A DNA stretch of 64,000 nt from NCBI GenBank assembly GCA_002914845.1, contig JXTC01000396.1, forward strand, positions 236,274-300,273, read 5' to 3'. Below are positions 41,902 to 53,287 of this stretch, one piece after another. The notes beneath the pieces were generated by a model. It was not told the origin of the DNA. It did not search any database and saw nothing but the letters and a program-made list of their open reading frames with translations. This DNA is from Trema orientale (Eukaryota > Streptophyta > Magnoliopsida > Rosales > Cannabaceae). How positions within the stretch are numbered: the stretch's first letter is position 1; each line of letters starts with the position of its first letter. A program made the position numbers and the translations under genes.

Positions 41902-42116
41902 CACACGTGTGAACGTCTACGTGGCGGCTTAGCCTGATTGGAGCTGTCAGTTTAGTGATCACACAGCTCAATCCTAGCCATGCATTGTCACGCTTGATTA
42001 TAGATCACAGATCATAAATCATTAAAATCTCACTTTGTCGTCACAGTAATGAAATTGCAAGTGCTTCCTAATGGGGCTGTGATTCCAGTTTGGGAACAGT
42101 CTGTCATGCATGCATG
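41902..42116. promoter_or_regulatory. Cluster of G-box/ABRE and RY-type motifs
   Basis: Palindromic CACACGTGTG at 41902-41911, ACGTGGC at 41919-41925, CATGCA at 41979-41984 and CATGCATGCATG at 42105-42116. Such G-box/ABRE and RY motifs bind bZIP and B3 factors in seed and ABA-regulated promoters. No gene start is visible next to them, so a regulatory function here is only a possibility. Confidence 0.3.
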
Positions 42117-43194
42117 TATTTTGATGTTATTAGCGTAGATTTTTTTTTTTTAAAAAAGAAAGGCATTTTGAATTTAATTCCAAAATAATTGCTTTCATTG
42201 AAACTCATTTAAAATTATTTCTGATATTGGCCATAAAAAAATTAAAAAAAATACTTGGAAAATTTATAAATTTGTTGTTTTTGCTTTTAAAAGCGAAATA
42301 GATGGAGATTTTTTCAAATAACATTTTGAGGATATTTTTACTTATACAAATAAAAAACCAAAATCATAAATGTTACCAAATAAGCTCATATATTATGGTG
42401 TGTGGCGTAATATATTATCTATTACCATAATAAAATGTGAAATTAGGATGAAATAACCAACGAAAATTGTACAAAAATGAATAATGCATGCTAGGTAAAT
42501 GAAAAGACTAATTAGAAAAGTAGAAAATTCATGAAATTGCATGTTTGAAGCAATGGTATATATTTCTTGTCAACCAGTGCTTTTTACATTAGTTGTGTTA
42601 CGTATATTGGACAACTCTAATTGCATATTCATATAGGAAAAGAGTAAAACAACAAATTCTTTCTTTTCACTTTGATGTGAAAGATTTTCTTCGAGACAAA
42701 AGCTTGTAGGCCCTAAAATTGTACTAACAAAAATCTATATATACTTCTCATATATCTTGGCGCTTCCAAAGTTTTTTTTTTCCGCCCTTCTTTTATGTAT
42801 AGAAATTTTAGGTCATTGTCGAAATGTTTCAATCTTACAAGATTTGCATGATGGAAAACAGTAGAACATCATCCGAATGAAGGTCGGGATTGTTCAGTTG
42901 TTCGCTAAACAAATAACAATTTGACGTGTGATGATTTGAAATGCTTGTAAAACGATCTGTATTGTTTTCAACTCTAGCTTATCAACTCGTTTATCAAATT
43001 GTAGTTACTTAATTAAGCGATTATTACTTGTCTATGTTACGTCATCATTAATACATTATCACTAGTTAACTTAATTGATCCTTCAATAATAATAACAATA
43101 ATAATTTCCTCAAAAAAAAAAAAAAAACAAAAAAACAACAACAAAAATAATAATTATTATTATTATTATTATTGGCAATATTTATGTACATATC

Positions 43195-43870
43195 TTTTCT
43201 GCCAATTTATACCCACTACCATATACTTAGCTAATTGCTTAGCTAGCTGACATGTGATGATAAACACTCAAATTTTGTATTTACATATTGAAGAGGATAC
43301 AATGCAATGCATGTATAGATTCCAAAGAGGGACTACTCGACAAATATTTAAAACCAATATGGATATTGATCATATATAATATATCTATAATCTAATTTTC
43401 TTGACTATAAATGGCCAAAAACCAATCAGCCGCCATTAGAAAATTGTCATTGTTAGCCTGCTCACATGTGATAAATACCCAAACTGTGCATGAAAATTGA
43501 AAATATCAAAACGTAAATGCAAAGAGATTCCAAAGAGGATACTATACTTGGAAATTAGGGCACCTTTTTAGCATTTAAATATACATCTTTTTTCTATTTA
43601 CGCTTAGTTTTTAATATATCTAAAATCCAGTCTTGACCACAATCTGCCAAAGTGAAACGAGTAACCATAACCATACTTGGGCTAGCTGGCTAACCCTGAC
43701 ATGTGATTCCAATAATGTATGTACATATTATAAATATCATGAAAGGCTATGATATATGAATAGATTTCTAATAGGATACTACTTCGCAAACGCGATACTA
43801 TTCAACGTACGTACTTAAATATATACTCGTTACTGTATCAAATATATATATATATATATTCGTTACGGTC
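43195..43870. repeat. Three diverged tandem units of about 215-235 bp
   Basis: Each unit has, in the same order, 'ttagct(g)ag' or 'ctggctaacc', 'catgtgat' (43251, 43465, 43700), 'gattcc/gatttc', 'agaggatac/aggatactac' and an AT-rich tail. The spacing between anchors is 214 and 235 bp. The units are well diverged, so the array is old. Confidence 0.5.
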
Positions 43871-44060
43871 CAAACTCATACTCACTTATTTCAATTATAC
43901 ACACACATATATATATATATATTCACATTATATATAATGACTATGATTGATGGCTATTCAACTATACAAATATAAACATATATAAATTCTTCCAGCTTTT
44001 TTAAAAAAATAATAATAATTCTTCAGGATTTTGGAATCGAACTCAGGACTTAGTATATAA

Positions 44061-44200
44061 ATCTTTAGCATATGCATGCAGAAAAATATATCGTCTATTT
44101 ATATAAAGCTAGTTGGTAAAATTTACGAAATCTTTAGCATATGCGGAAAAATATATCATATATTTATATAAAGCTAGCTAGTTGGTAAATTTTTCATAAA
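44061..44200. repeat. Two-copy tandem repeat (about 70 bp)
   Basis: 'atctttagcatatgc...gaaaaatatatc...tttatataaagctagttggtaaa' occurs at 44061-44129 and again at 44130-44200 with small indels. Confidence 0.8.
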
Positions 44201-44390
44201 TTTCTGAGATATATGTAGATCATTATAAATGCTTTGTGCATCGCATTAATGTTTTGGTATATATTTTTGAGTTTCCCAAAGAAGTAGATTTATGCTAAAC
44301 TGAGTTTAATCCAATTCATGTCGTATAAGAATTTATTTAACACTCTCAGAATCTCAAACATCTATTCTCAGCTCAAGCCAATTATACCAT

Positions 44391-44508
44391 AATAAGATTT
44401 TTTTTCAAATAATCAGAATCTTAAGTTTTTCTTTTTGCTAAAATTAAAAAAATTCAAGGTTTCTAATTAAGAACTTAAGATTCTGATTATTTGAAAAAAA
44501 ATCTTATT
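44391..44508. repeat. Perfect 37-bp inverted repeat with a 44-bp loop
   Basis: 44391-44427 and 44472-44508 are exact reverse complements; each arm contains 'tcaaataatcagaatctt' or its complement. Related 'actagaaactcaaagt' pieces lie further right (44860-44945). It is either a small foldback element or a potential hairpin transcript. Confidence 0.8.
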
Positions 44509-46637
44509 TTTCTAATTTTAGCAAAAAAGAACTTTAGCTTTCTAATTATATCAAATAAAATCTTTACATTATAAAATCCAATCAAGACCCTACTAAATAA
44601 GTCAAATGACTCATTTGCGCTTGAGTAATGCTGTGCAAGGTTATTCTCGTTATCAAGTATCGCTATTGGGACAAAATCGATATCATTTTATATCTAAAAA
44701 AATTGGTATCTTTTAGTTGAACAAAATAAAAAGTATAAAATAGCTAAAAAATGAATTCGTTTCTTAATTATGTTAGATACTCTCGTATCAAATTTTTATA
44801 AAATGATTGTTTAATGGGCCTAATAGATTTAAAAGACTTCGTGTTTTATTTGATATAACTAGAAACTCAAAGTTTTTATTACTAGAATTAGAAAAAAAAA
44901 ATCCAAAATTTTATTTAATATAACTAGAAACTAAAGCTTCTTTTTTCCTAAAATAAAAACCATTTTTTCGATAATAACCCTTGTAAATTGAAGAACGTCT
45001 TTTTTTTTTTTTCCTTCTTTTTTGAAAAAATTGCTCTTCTTAGTGGTTGACTTGTGGTAATTATAGGAAATTTATGTTTGTTCCTTGAAAGAACAAAAAA
45101 AGAAGACAAATGAGTTGAAAAGAAGCAAAATGATTGACTCTAATTAACCAGAAAAACAGAATGAGAGACAGTGCCGACTCAATATGTTGGAGATATTTTT
45201 AACCTTATCACGAGTCCTAGCTACTTGTTGGAAAAGTATATTTATATAATTTTTATATTAACTATTTAGGTAATTTCCAAAAAAGAAATGAAAAACAAAA
45301 CATGATAAACAGTACTAGGCTAATATTTTTCTAATAGTTGACATTTTTCACAGAAAATCAAAAAAAGTTTAGATTAAGTAGACATTACCACTTTTTTCAA
45401 ATGTTAAGTAGGCAATTACCATATTGAGAGATACATATTTTTTTGTTTGGTAATGATATTGAGAGAATACATAGTATATAGTACACTTACTCTTTTTTTT
45501 TTTTTTTTGGTAAAAAAGATAGTACACTTACTTATGTCATTGATCAAGTTACTATAGTAGTGTACTTTCAAGAAAAGAAAAAAGAAATTGTACATATAAG
45601 TGTATAATAATCCATGTGATCCCCTCAATAAAAAAAAAAAATAATAATCCATATGATGAGGTCAGTGCAATTTTGGCGTTCAAGGAAATTGCATATAATT
45701 TAATTTTTCCTTTGGGACAGGTGCATAAAATGAGATATGAAAAATAGCTTTTTTTTTTCCTCCTAAAAATAAGTAATGGATCCAAATATACTCTACCAAA
45801 ATTGTGTGTAACCCTCTATTTTATATTGGCCATGACATTAAAAAAAAAAAAAAAAAAAACGATCATGACAAAATTTTGAACTGCTGCTAGCTATTGTACA
45901 CGTATGATGATGAAGACACTAACTCTTAATATTAAGTTTTTATTACTTAAAAGAAAAAAAAGACAAAATATAGACAAAATTTAAAGAACAATCTTTTGTA
46001 GGAGATATTTTTGTATATCAATGGACAAAATTAGTATCTCAAGGTCCTTGATGGATGGTGATGGAAGAAGGCAAATTCAATATTGTCCGCAACAACAAGG
46101 ACTGAAAATTTTGTCTTTCACGTGAGACATTGAACTAAATATAAATGCATAGATATTTTCAGTGCGTACATTTAACAAACTAGATATAAATGTGTCAATT
46201 TTCTTAAAACCACTATTTCTTTATCTGCACTAAAACCACCTCTTTTACTGTTCAACTTCAGTATAGTTTTGTTTGTGGGGTATATGCATGACTCCCTCCA
46301 ATTGATGCATGCCATGTGTCTTCTTCTAATTTTGCTATCCAATAATTTATTGCCACCTCAGGTTTTTAAAAATCTTGCATTTTGGTCATGAATCCGACGT
46401 TGACACATTGTTAAACTAGCTTGATTAATGTGATGCATGGTGGGCCAAACTATACGTCTAGCTTTTACACGATGATGCGTCATTGAGCTCTGAATGATAC
46501 ATATAGCTAGATGAGTTTTTTTCCACTTGGCTTGGGTTGTCATACTGTTCTTTCTTAACCTTTAGCCAATGTAAGCTTACAAATCATAGTTCTCTAATAT
46601 CCGAATTGACCTATTTAAATTATATTTATCATATAAA

Positions 46638-46997
46638 GGGATATTATCATTTTTATACTCTGTATTTTGACACTTTGTTCAATTTATACCTTCTGTTTTG
46701 GTTATTATCAACATTGACCCTTAGATTTGAAATCTGTTACAAATTTATACCCTGACACTAATTTTGAGCAGTTAATTTACCAAGCTGCTGTTTAAAAAAT
46801 TGAAAATAAATCATATAAAAACTGATCTGAGAATGAGTTTATTAAATTATCTTGGTAAATTAACTGCTCAAAATTGGTGTCAAGGTATAAATTTGTAACA
46901 AATTTCAAATCTAAGGGTCAATGTTGATAATAACCAAAACAGAAGGTATAAATTGAACAAAGTGTCAAAATACAGGCTATAAAAATGATAATATCCC
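46638..46997. mobile_element. Foldback MITE with about 150-bp inverted arms
   Basis: The left arm starts gggatattatcatttttata and the right arm ends with its complement. The match continues through 'ttttgacactttgttcaat', 'ccttctgttttggttat' and 'aattaactgctcaaaatt' with few mismatches. Only a short unmatched centre remains. The length is 360 bp. It resembles a common Mutator-like MITE type; the target duplication is unclear (tataaa/tataat). Confidence 0.75.
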
Positions 46998-49928
46998 TAT
47001 AATTTATTATGTCTTTTTTCTAGGTTTAGTGACTAGTTACAAAAGTTGAGTGACTAGTTAAGAACAAACTTTGTTCTATTTCTAGGTTATCTTATGCACA
47101 AATTAAGCCAAAAAAGTTGTAATTTATTTGTAATTTATTACATGCACAGAAGTCTACAAATAGAAGGTTATTCTCTTAAAGGCCCCAGTTATATATGGAA
47201 GGTAAATCATATACGGGTGAATGTCACAAATTAAGCCAAAAATGTTGCGTATATATCAAATAGTAATTATCAGCTGATTTTTTGGGGGTGAGATATTAAT
47301 TTGTGTGGCGTTATTCGGAGTTATCCAATACTTCACATTTATGAAATAATACTAATTTTGGGCACCATATACGTATAACGCGTAAGAATGAATTAGTTCT
47401 TACTGCGAATGAGTAAAAATGTAGAATGACTTTATTTTCTTCTCTAGTTTGACTTTGAAGCTGATAATGATCTTAACCTGCCATATTTGATATTTTTCCA
47501 CTGTGCAAAAGCCCAAGAAAAAAGTGCTTTTCAACTAATCCCAACCACACAATTCCAAATATATATATATATATATATTGAAAAAAAAAGCTCTATCTAA
47601 AAATTGATGATGTTATTTAGTTATTGTCACTATTTGATTGGTTAGTATGATCTTTTTAAGCTATATTCTGTCATTTTGGCATATCCTGTTTTTGAAATCA
47701 AAAAGCACTTTTGCATATGTCTTTTTCATGCAACCATTATTTTATGCTTGAGAATTTATACCCTATAACCCCGGATTGTACACACCAAATTCCAAATTCT
47801 GGGTTCAAAGAAACATAATTGTGGTGTTGCTTCCTTGAAAAAGTGGGGACAAAGAGAGATAAGAACAAACTTTTTTCAAATTGCCATGAAAGTGGATTCA
47901 AGACAGAGGTGTGAATTTGAGAAAAATGGCATAATAGTACTTCTAATTAAGGTGAATGAAATAGTGGCAATAATGGGGTAAAGGAGAAAATGAAAGGGAA
48001 TGGTATATAATTTTCATTGCAATTGAAAGTAATTGCTCAATCCCACACAATGTAGTATCATATCAAATTATTCGAATTTGAGCAAACTTATTGTTGCTAG
48101 AACCTTAAGTGTTGTAATGTTGTCTCAAGAGCATCAATCTTTATGTCTGCGAATAAGAAGAAAACCAAGCCAAATAAAATTGTCACGTATGTATGTTTGT
48201 ACCTCTAATGGATAATCACAACTTTTGTATCTAAATTTTTATTAAGTGACAATGACTGTTTTACATGTCATTAGTCCAATCAAGTGACTAATGCCAAAAT
48301 CAGCCTCTCGTTTTTCTTTTCTTTTTTTTTTTTTGGCCAAGTTGTTTTAGTAATCATCAGCCGTATAAAGAAGAAAATTGCCAGAATGTTGTCAAATTCA
48401 TCGTCCTATGCAATCAAATGGACTAATACCAAACAGAGAGTCCTTAGAATTGACCCCCATCCCTCCAACTCCACTTCTGATCCATCTTTTTCCCTAGATT
48501 GTTGGGTTGAAAAAACATGGTTCAAACGGGTTCTTTCTCAAATGTGTAATGATGTTTGCTGTGAATTCTTTTTAAAGGGGAAAAAAGAAAGGATATACAT
48601 GTGAATTTGCTTTCAATTGTTTCAATCAACCGTTAGTGTTAGTTTTGTTTTTAATGGCTCCATTAGAAGCTTCTTGCTTTTAAAGCCTTGGGGCCAACTC
48701 CCATGTGTCTCAATATCGGAAAAAATAATTTGAGTTGTGACTGAGAACAGATCAACTTCTTCCATTGACTCAATGATGTTGCATAGGAAAATTAGGACTC
48801 CGACTCCACTGTTGTAACCCTGAAATTCCATTCACACACTCTCTCTCTTTTAAATAGTCCTTTCTTCTTCGTCCATTTCTACTAACTACACTTTTGAATC
48901 TGAAAAGAGTGTGAAAATAGCAACTATTCCAAGATTCAAGAACCTCACTCCCACAGGTATGTAAAGCACCTTTTGTTTTTCTTTTGTTTTGCTTTTTAAA
49001 TATGGTGGTTTAGTAGACTCAGAATTATCCCCATCCAATGCCATTGACAACAAGCAAACACACCAAAGAAACTCTCATTTTCTAATTGGATTTTTCACAT
49101 CTTTTTGGACAAAATATAGTTAACTATTGTTAGCAGACTAACTAAGAAATTTTGAGAAAAGTAATTTGGAGAAAAGGTCTCATATATAATCACACTTCAA
49201 TACAGAGTAAATAAAGAGAGAATTTTAGGATAAAAAAGTCTAAGCAAATCCATCATCGGATAGGGAGTTACATCTTGACAGGCAAGGAATAATCAGATTC
49301 AGTGTAGATGATCAGATCAAGACCCAGTTTAACAAGTTCAAATTACCATATTAGTAAATTCCCTTCTCATGGATCTAGAACACATCACATTGTCATCTGC
49401 ATCATTGGTTGCATGGTCAAGAGTCCTGATGTTTCATCGAAACCCAAAAGCCGTCCACCATTAGTGGGCTGAGCCTGCCTCCCTCGGCCCAACAACCGTA
49501 TTGTACAAGCTAAAGCCTTAATAGAGATGACACAATTGGCAACTCAAAAACCATATTTGATTTGAATACCCGTTCCATATTTGACAGAGTTGGTAGTCTA
49601 ATAACCAAACCATATTGAACACATTCTGTTACAACCTTAACAGAAGATAATATTTCAGTTGAAACTCAGAAGCCACCCCTGTTAGTCTCGTTTGGCCCTT
49701 CTAATATGGCCCACATATAATGAGAGCAGTCAGCACTATGTCCAGCTCATATCTGATGTTTAGGCCCTGCAAAGCTGTAGCCTGGTTCCACAGGTCTATC
49801 TGTTAAAGGCCCATGGTGGGACTTTGGATTTTAGAAGTTGCTGCTATCCAATTAACTTTGAGACCGAGTAGCGAAGAAGTAACCATTCATATAGAGAAGT
49901 CCCAAATAACTATAAAAGATATAACTAG
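46998..49928. other. Intergenic region downstream of the PPR gene
   Basis: No convincing coding exon. 48835-48957 looks like a promoter plus short exon on the + strand (TTTAAATAG, a pyrimidine-rich leader, then a 'cacag|gtatgt'-like donor) but no partner exon was found. 49466-49815 is homologous to 63291-63955 and probably includes the 3' untranslated region of the PPR gene. Confidence 0.45.
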
Positions 49929-51953
49929 TTAATTTGAGAGGCATCTCAAGTTACCCGAATAGTCCTTTATGGTAGTCATCTTACTCTCCAGAGCCTGAAC
50001 AGCTTCAGTCATGCCCTGAGCCTTGTAGACTTGGATCATGGTGGCAAAAGTGATATTGTCAGGGTAACAGTTCCTCTCCTTCATAGCCAAAAACAATTCA
50101 TGCATCATTTCTACATTACCGGCTCGGCCATAGGCACTGATGGCACAGTTGAAAAAGGTAGTATCCAGTAAAACATCAGAGTTTCCCACTTGCCTCAAAA
50201 CAGAATCAACTTTTTCAATTAGCCCAGCTTTACTATATGCATAAACGAGAGAGCAATAGGTAATAGAACTAGGCTTTAATCCTCTATGCTTCATTTTCCT
50301 AAAGTATTCATCCATCACTGAAATGTCTCCAGCTTTTCCAAATACCTCAATGAATATGTTGAAAGTAACAACATTCGGAGAGAAAAACCTTTTCTCCATG
50401 AACTCCATAATCGAGCTCATTTTATCATACATTCCCGCTTTCCCATATGATTTTATCAGGAGGTTGAAGGTCTTAACGTCTGGACTGATTCCCATTAGCT
50501 GAAACTCATCATACCATTTCTCCATCTTGTCAATCTGCCCACTATCTCCATAAGCCCCAATAACAGAATTTAATGTGAAAACATCTGGAAGGGAGCTGCC
50601 ACTTTCAATCATATCAGCCAACAAGTTTTCCATCTGTTCGAACATTTCTGCCTTACCATATCCATTAATAAGAGTATTGAATGTTACAGTGCTATATTCA
50701 ATCCCAAAAAACAACATTTCATCCAGAACACGTTGAATAAGGTCAAGACGTCGGTATTTAACGCAGCAGTTAATAAGAACAGAATACGTATATACATCTG
50801 GTTTGCAATCAGAGACTGATTTCATGTCATCCACAGCGGAAAATGCCTCTTCCAGGAGGCCGCTTTGGCCATAGGCACTAACAAGGGCAGTATAGACATC
50901 AATAGTAGGTTGTAGCCCATCAGATGACATGACCTCAAACAGCAAGCTTGCCTGCTTAGGTTGCTTGCACCTGCCAAGCATCACCAAAAGTTTCGTGTAA
51001 GTTTGGCGTCTCGGCTCATACCACTGTTGCATACGTAGTAGCCCAAAAATCTACAGAAAGCGAGCATTGTTTTATTTCAGAGTCTTAAAGAAATACAGCC
51101 ACATAGAATGCTAGGACCACAAACGAAGATGTTATCAACTTCATAAAAAATTTCATAATACTAAATCACATGTAAATTTTTTGTCTTCTTGATATCCCAG
51201 AGAAACCTCCTAAATTCTCATTGTGAACTCAAGTTCGAATCGATCCTAGACCTCATGGGATGTCACCAAAAGACATTAGCACAATGTACCAAATTCTTTC
51301 TCCTTTTCTTTCACCATTGCCTTATCTCAAACTCAGCAACAAGGCAGGTCAATTCAAAACCAAAACTCAATCTTTTCATAGTTAAACCGTTCCTAACACT
51401 AAAAGTAACCCGTTTTCAGTATCTATTTTCAAATAACTACAATAAACAAGATCTTTATATCTAACCAAGATTGAAACGGTAATTTCAAAAAGTGGCCTTG
51501 CCTAACTGAATATATGAGCTAGTTACCAAAAGCTAACTCTCATTAAAAAAGAAAAGGAAAGAGCTTCAGAATTCGAAAACAAGTACAAGTAACTAGTAAG
51601 AAGAAAAGGCCAACCTTTAGAGCAGTCTCCCAGAAATTGTTTGTAATAGCCTCATCCAGTGCCTCAAGAACAGCTTTAGGCCACAACCTGTTGTACTTCT
51701 TGGAGTTTGCTTTTCTCTCAATATTTCGAATAGCAGCATCGGTTCGCAGAATCCGGGACAAATCCTTATGGGAGTTCTTCTGGAGCCCCTTTGAAGACGG
51801 GTTGGAGCTCCGGTTCAATACAAGCAGGCAGTGAATTTGTGGGTTTGGATTGTGGACATGGCCATTGCGGCATTTTGTCAAACAGGTGGTGGGAGCTAAG
51901 GATAGTCCCGACGACCAGCTCAATTTGGCTGCGTCAAGAAGGTGAGACTCCAT
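49929..51953 (-). CDS. EMB2750: P-class pentatricopeptide repeat protein, chloroplast (EMB2750/AtPPR2-like)
   Basis: Two minus-strand exons, 51953-51615 and 51050-49929, join in frame to give 486 aa, the same length as I recall for Arabidopsis At3g06430. The ATG at 51953 (MESHLL) is chosen; the in-frame codons just upstream offer only a TTG. Seen: an N-terminal region poor in acidic residues, plausible as a transit peptide, then ILRTDAAIRNIERKANSKKYNRLWPKAVLEALDEAI (in pieces), followed from about residue 115 by roughly ten 35-residue PPR motifs such as VYTALVSAYGQSG, TYSVLINCCVKY, TFNTLINGYGKAEMF and TFNLLIKSYGKAGMY. There are no E or DYW domains. P-class members bind organelle RNA; AtPPR2 is reported to act in plastids and to be essential for embryo development. 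The orthology is from memory, not a search. Confidence 0.9.
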
Positions 51954-52263
51954 AGTCAATGTATAAGGTTTTCGGTATGGAAGGAAAAGCCAAGCTAGGC
52001 CAGTGACCGGTGGAAGAGGGAGAAGAAGGAGGCGTAGGTTAGCTGTGTCAACGCAGCAGTGATAAATTGCGCGGGAGCGTAGGATAAGACTTCAGAGGCG
52101 TTATTTGCAGTTGGCTTGGACTTGGGTTTCTGTGATCTGTCCAATATGGGGTTCAATCACTATCGTGGGCTCCTGACAATATGGGCCTCGAATCGATGGC
52201 CGAAGCCCATAATCCATGCCAACTACTACTTCTTTGTAACCTGTTAGTAGGAAGTAACCAAAG

Positions 52264-52298
<35 letters not shown>

Positions 52299-53287
52299 GG
52301 ATTTTCCAGGTAAAAAAATTTTTAAGACATTTTACTAGCCCACCAAAAATCTCAAATGCAAGTTTTAATTCTAATTTCGGGCCACTGTAAGATTAATAAA
52401 CATGTCATTATTAATGATTATGTGCTAATTAAACAAAATGTAAATCATACTACCCGGTTCCAAAGTTTTTCACATATCTTCCAGCTTGATGCTGACATAT
52501 AAGCTGTTACGTATTGGAGATAACGTAAATTGTAATATATAAGTAAAACAAAAAGTGAAAGAGGGGGGAGGGGGGCAGGATGAGACTGTTCAAAATTATA
52601 ATCAGCTTCTTGTTTAGAAGAATATTTGCATAATTAGCTTCTATTTTTAATAAGTTATTAGCTTTTAATTAACTATTTATTCAAAATAATATATGTTCGA
52701 ATTATTCTATTATGTTATATAGATAGTAGTCTAGTAATCATTAGTATGTTGTCGCCATACAGATTGTGAAGTAACATAACATATTCACACAAGACGAAAT
52801 CTTTGAAAAAACTTAAGAAAAAGAAACAGCTACAGCGAGCTTCATTTTATTCCCCCCATTTTTCGAGTCCCATTTTAAATAAAGAAAAAAAAAATTGACC
52901 TAATTGGATTGTTAGTCGCTATTTGTTAGGTATTATGTAGTGGAGTGAGATGCAATCTACCAATTGTGGTCATCAACCAACATCCAATGAGATTATTCTT
53001 TCACAATCAGTTTTCAACCTGAGAAGAAGGCTAACATTTTATGGTTAAGCCAATGGCTATAATGTGCAAATAAACTCACATAAAACTCAAGACAGAATTT
53101 TATGGTTAAGCCAATGGCTACAACAATTTGCAAATAATCTCACATAAAACCCAAGAGAGAATACTAACTGATAGATACACAAATCACTGAGTCATCTACC
53201 ATTTTTAAAAACACAATTCTAACACACACTTGTCTCAAGTTCCAATTCTAGTAGGAAAGATTTTATAACGCTAGCATCGACACCTGA
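51954..53287. other. Spacer between PPR and SMT1
   Basis: Contains the PPR promoter, a (CT)n microsatellite at 52266-52294 and a 61-bp tandem duplication at 53036-53160 ('attttatggttaagccaatggct' unit). The remainder is AT-rich with no gene. Confidence 0.6.
53036..53160. repeat. Two-copy tandem repeat of about 61 bp
   Basis: Both copies (from 53036 and 53097) read 'ttatggttaagccaatggct' followed by 'ctcacataaaac'. It lies just beyond the SMT1 stop and may belong to its 3' untranslated region. Confidence 0.85.

Larger units (their letters stand above)
40974..46637. other. Gene desert
   Basis: 5.7 kb without a convincing exon on either strand. Separately listed inside it are a cluster of seed-type cis motifs (41902-42116), a three-unit diverged repeat (43195-43870), a two-unit tandem repeat (44061-44200) and a perfect hairpin (44391-44508). 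The rest is AT-rich, with poly-A/T runs and short TA repeats. Confidence 0.6.

Noticed and set aside
51954..51959. An earlier start for the PPR gene
   Set aside because: The upstream in-frame codon is TTG; the first ATG in frame is at 51953.
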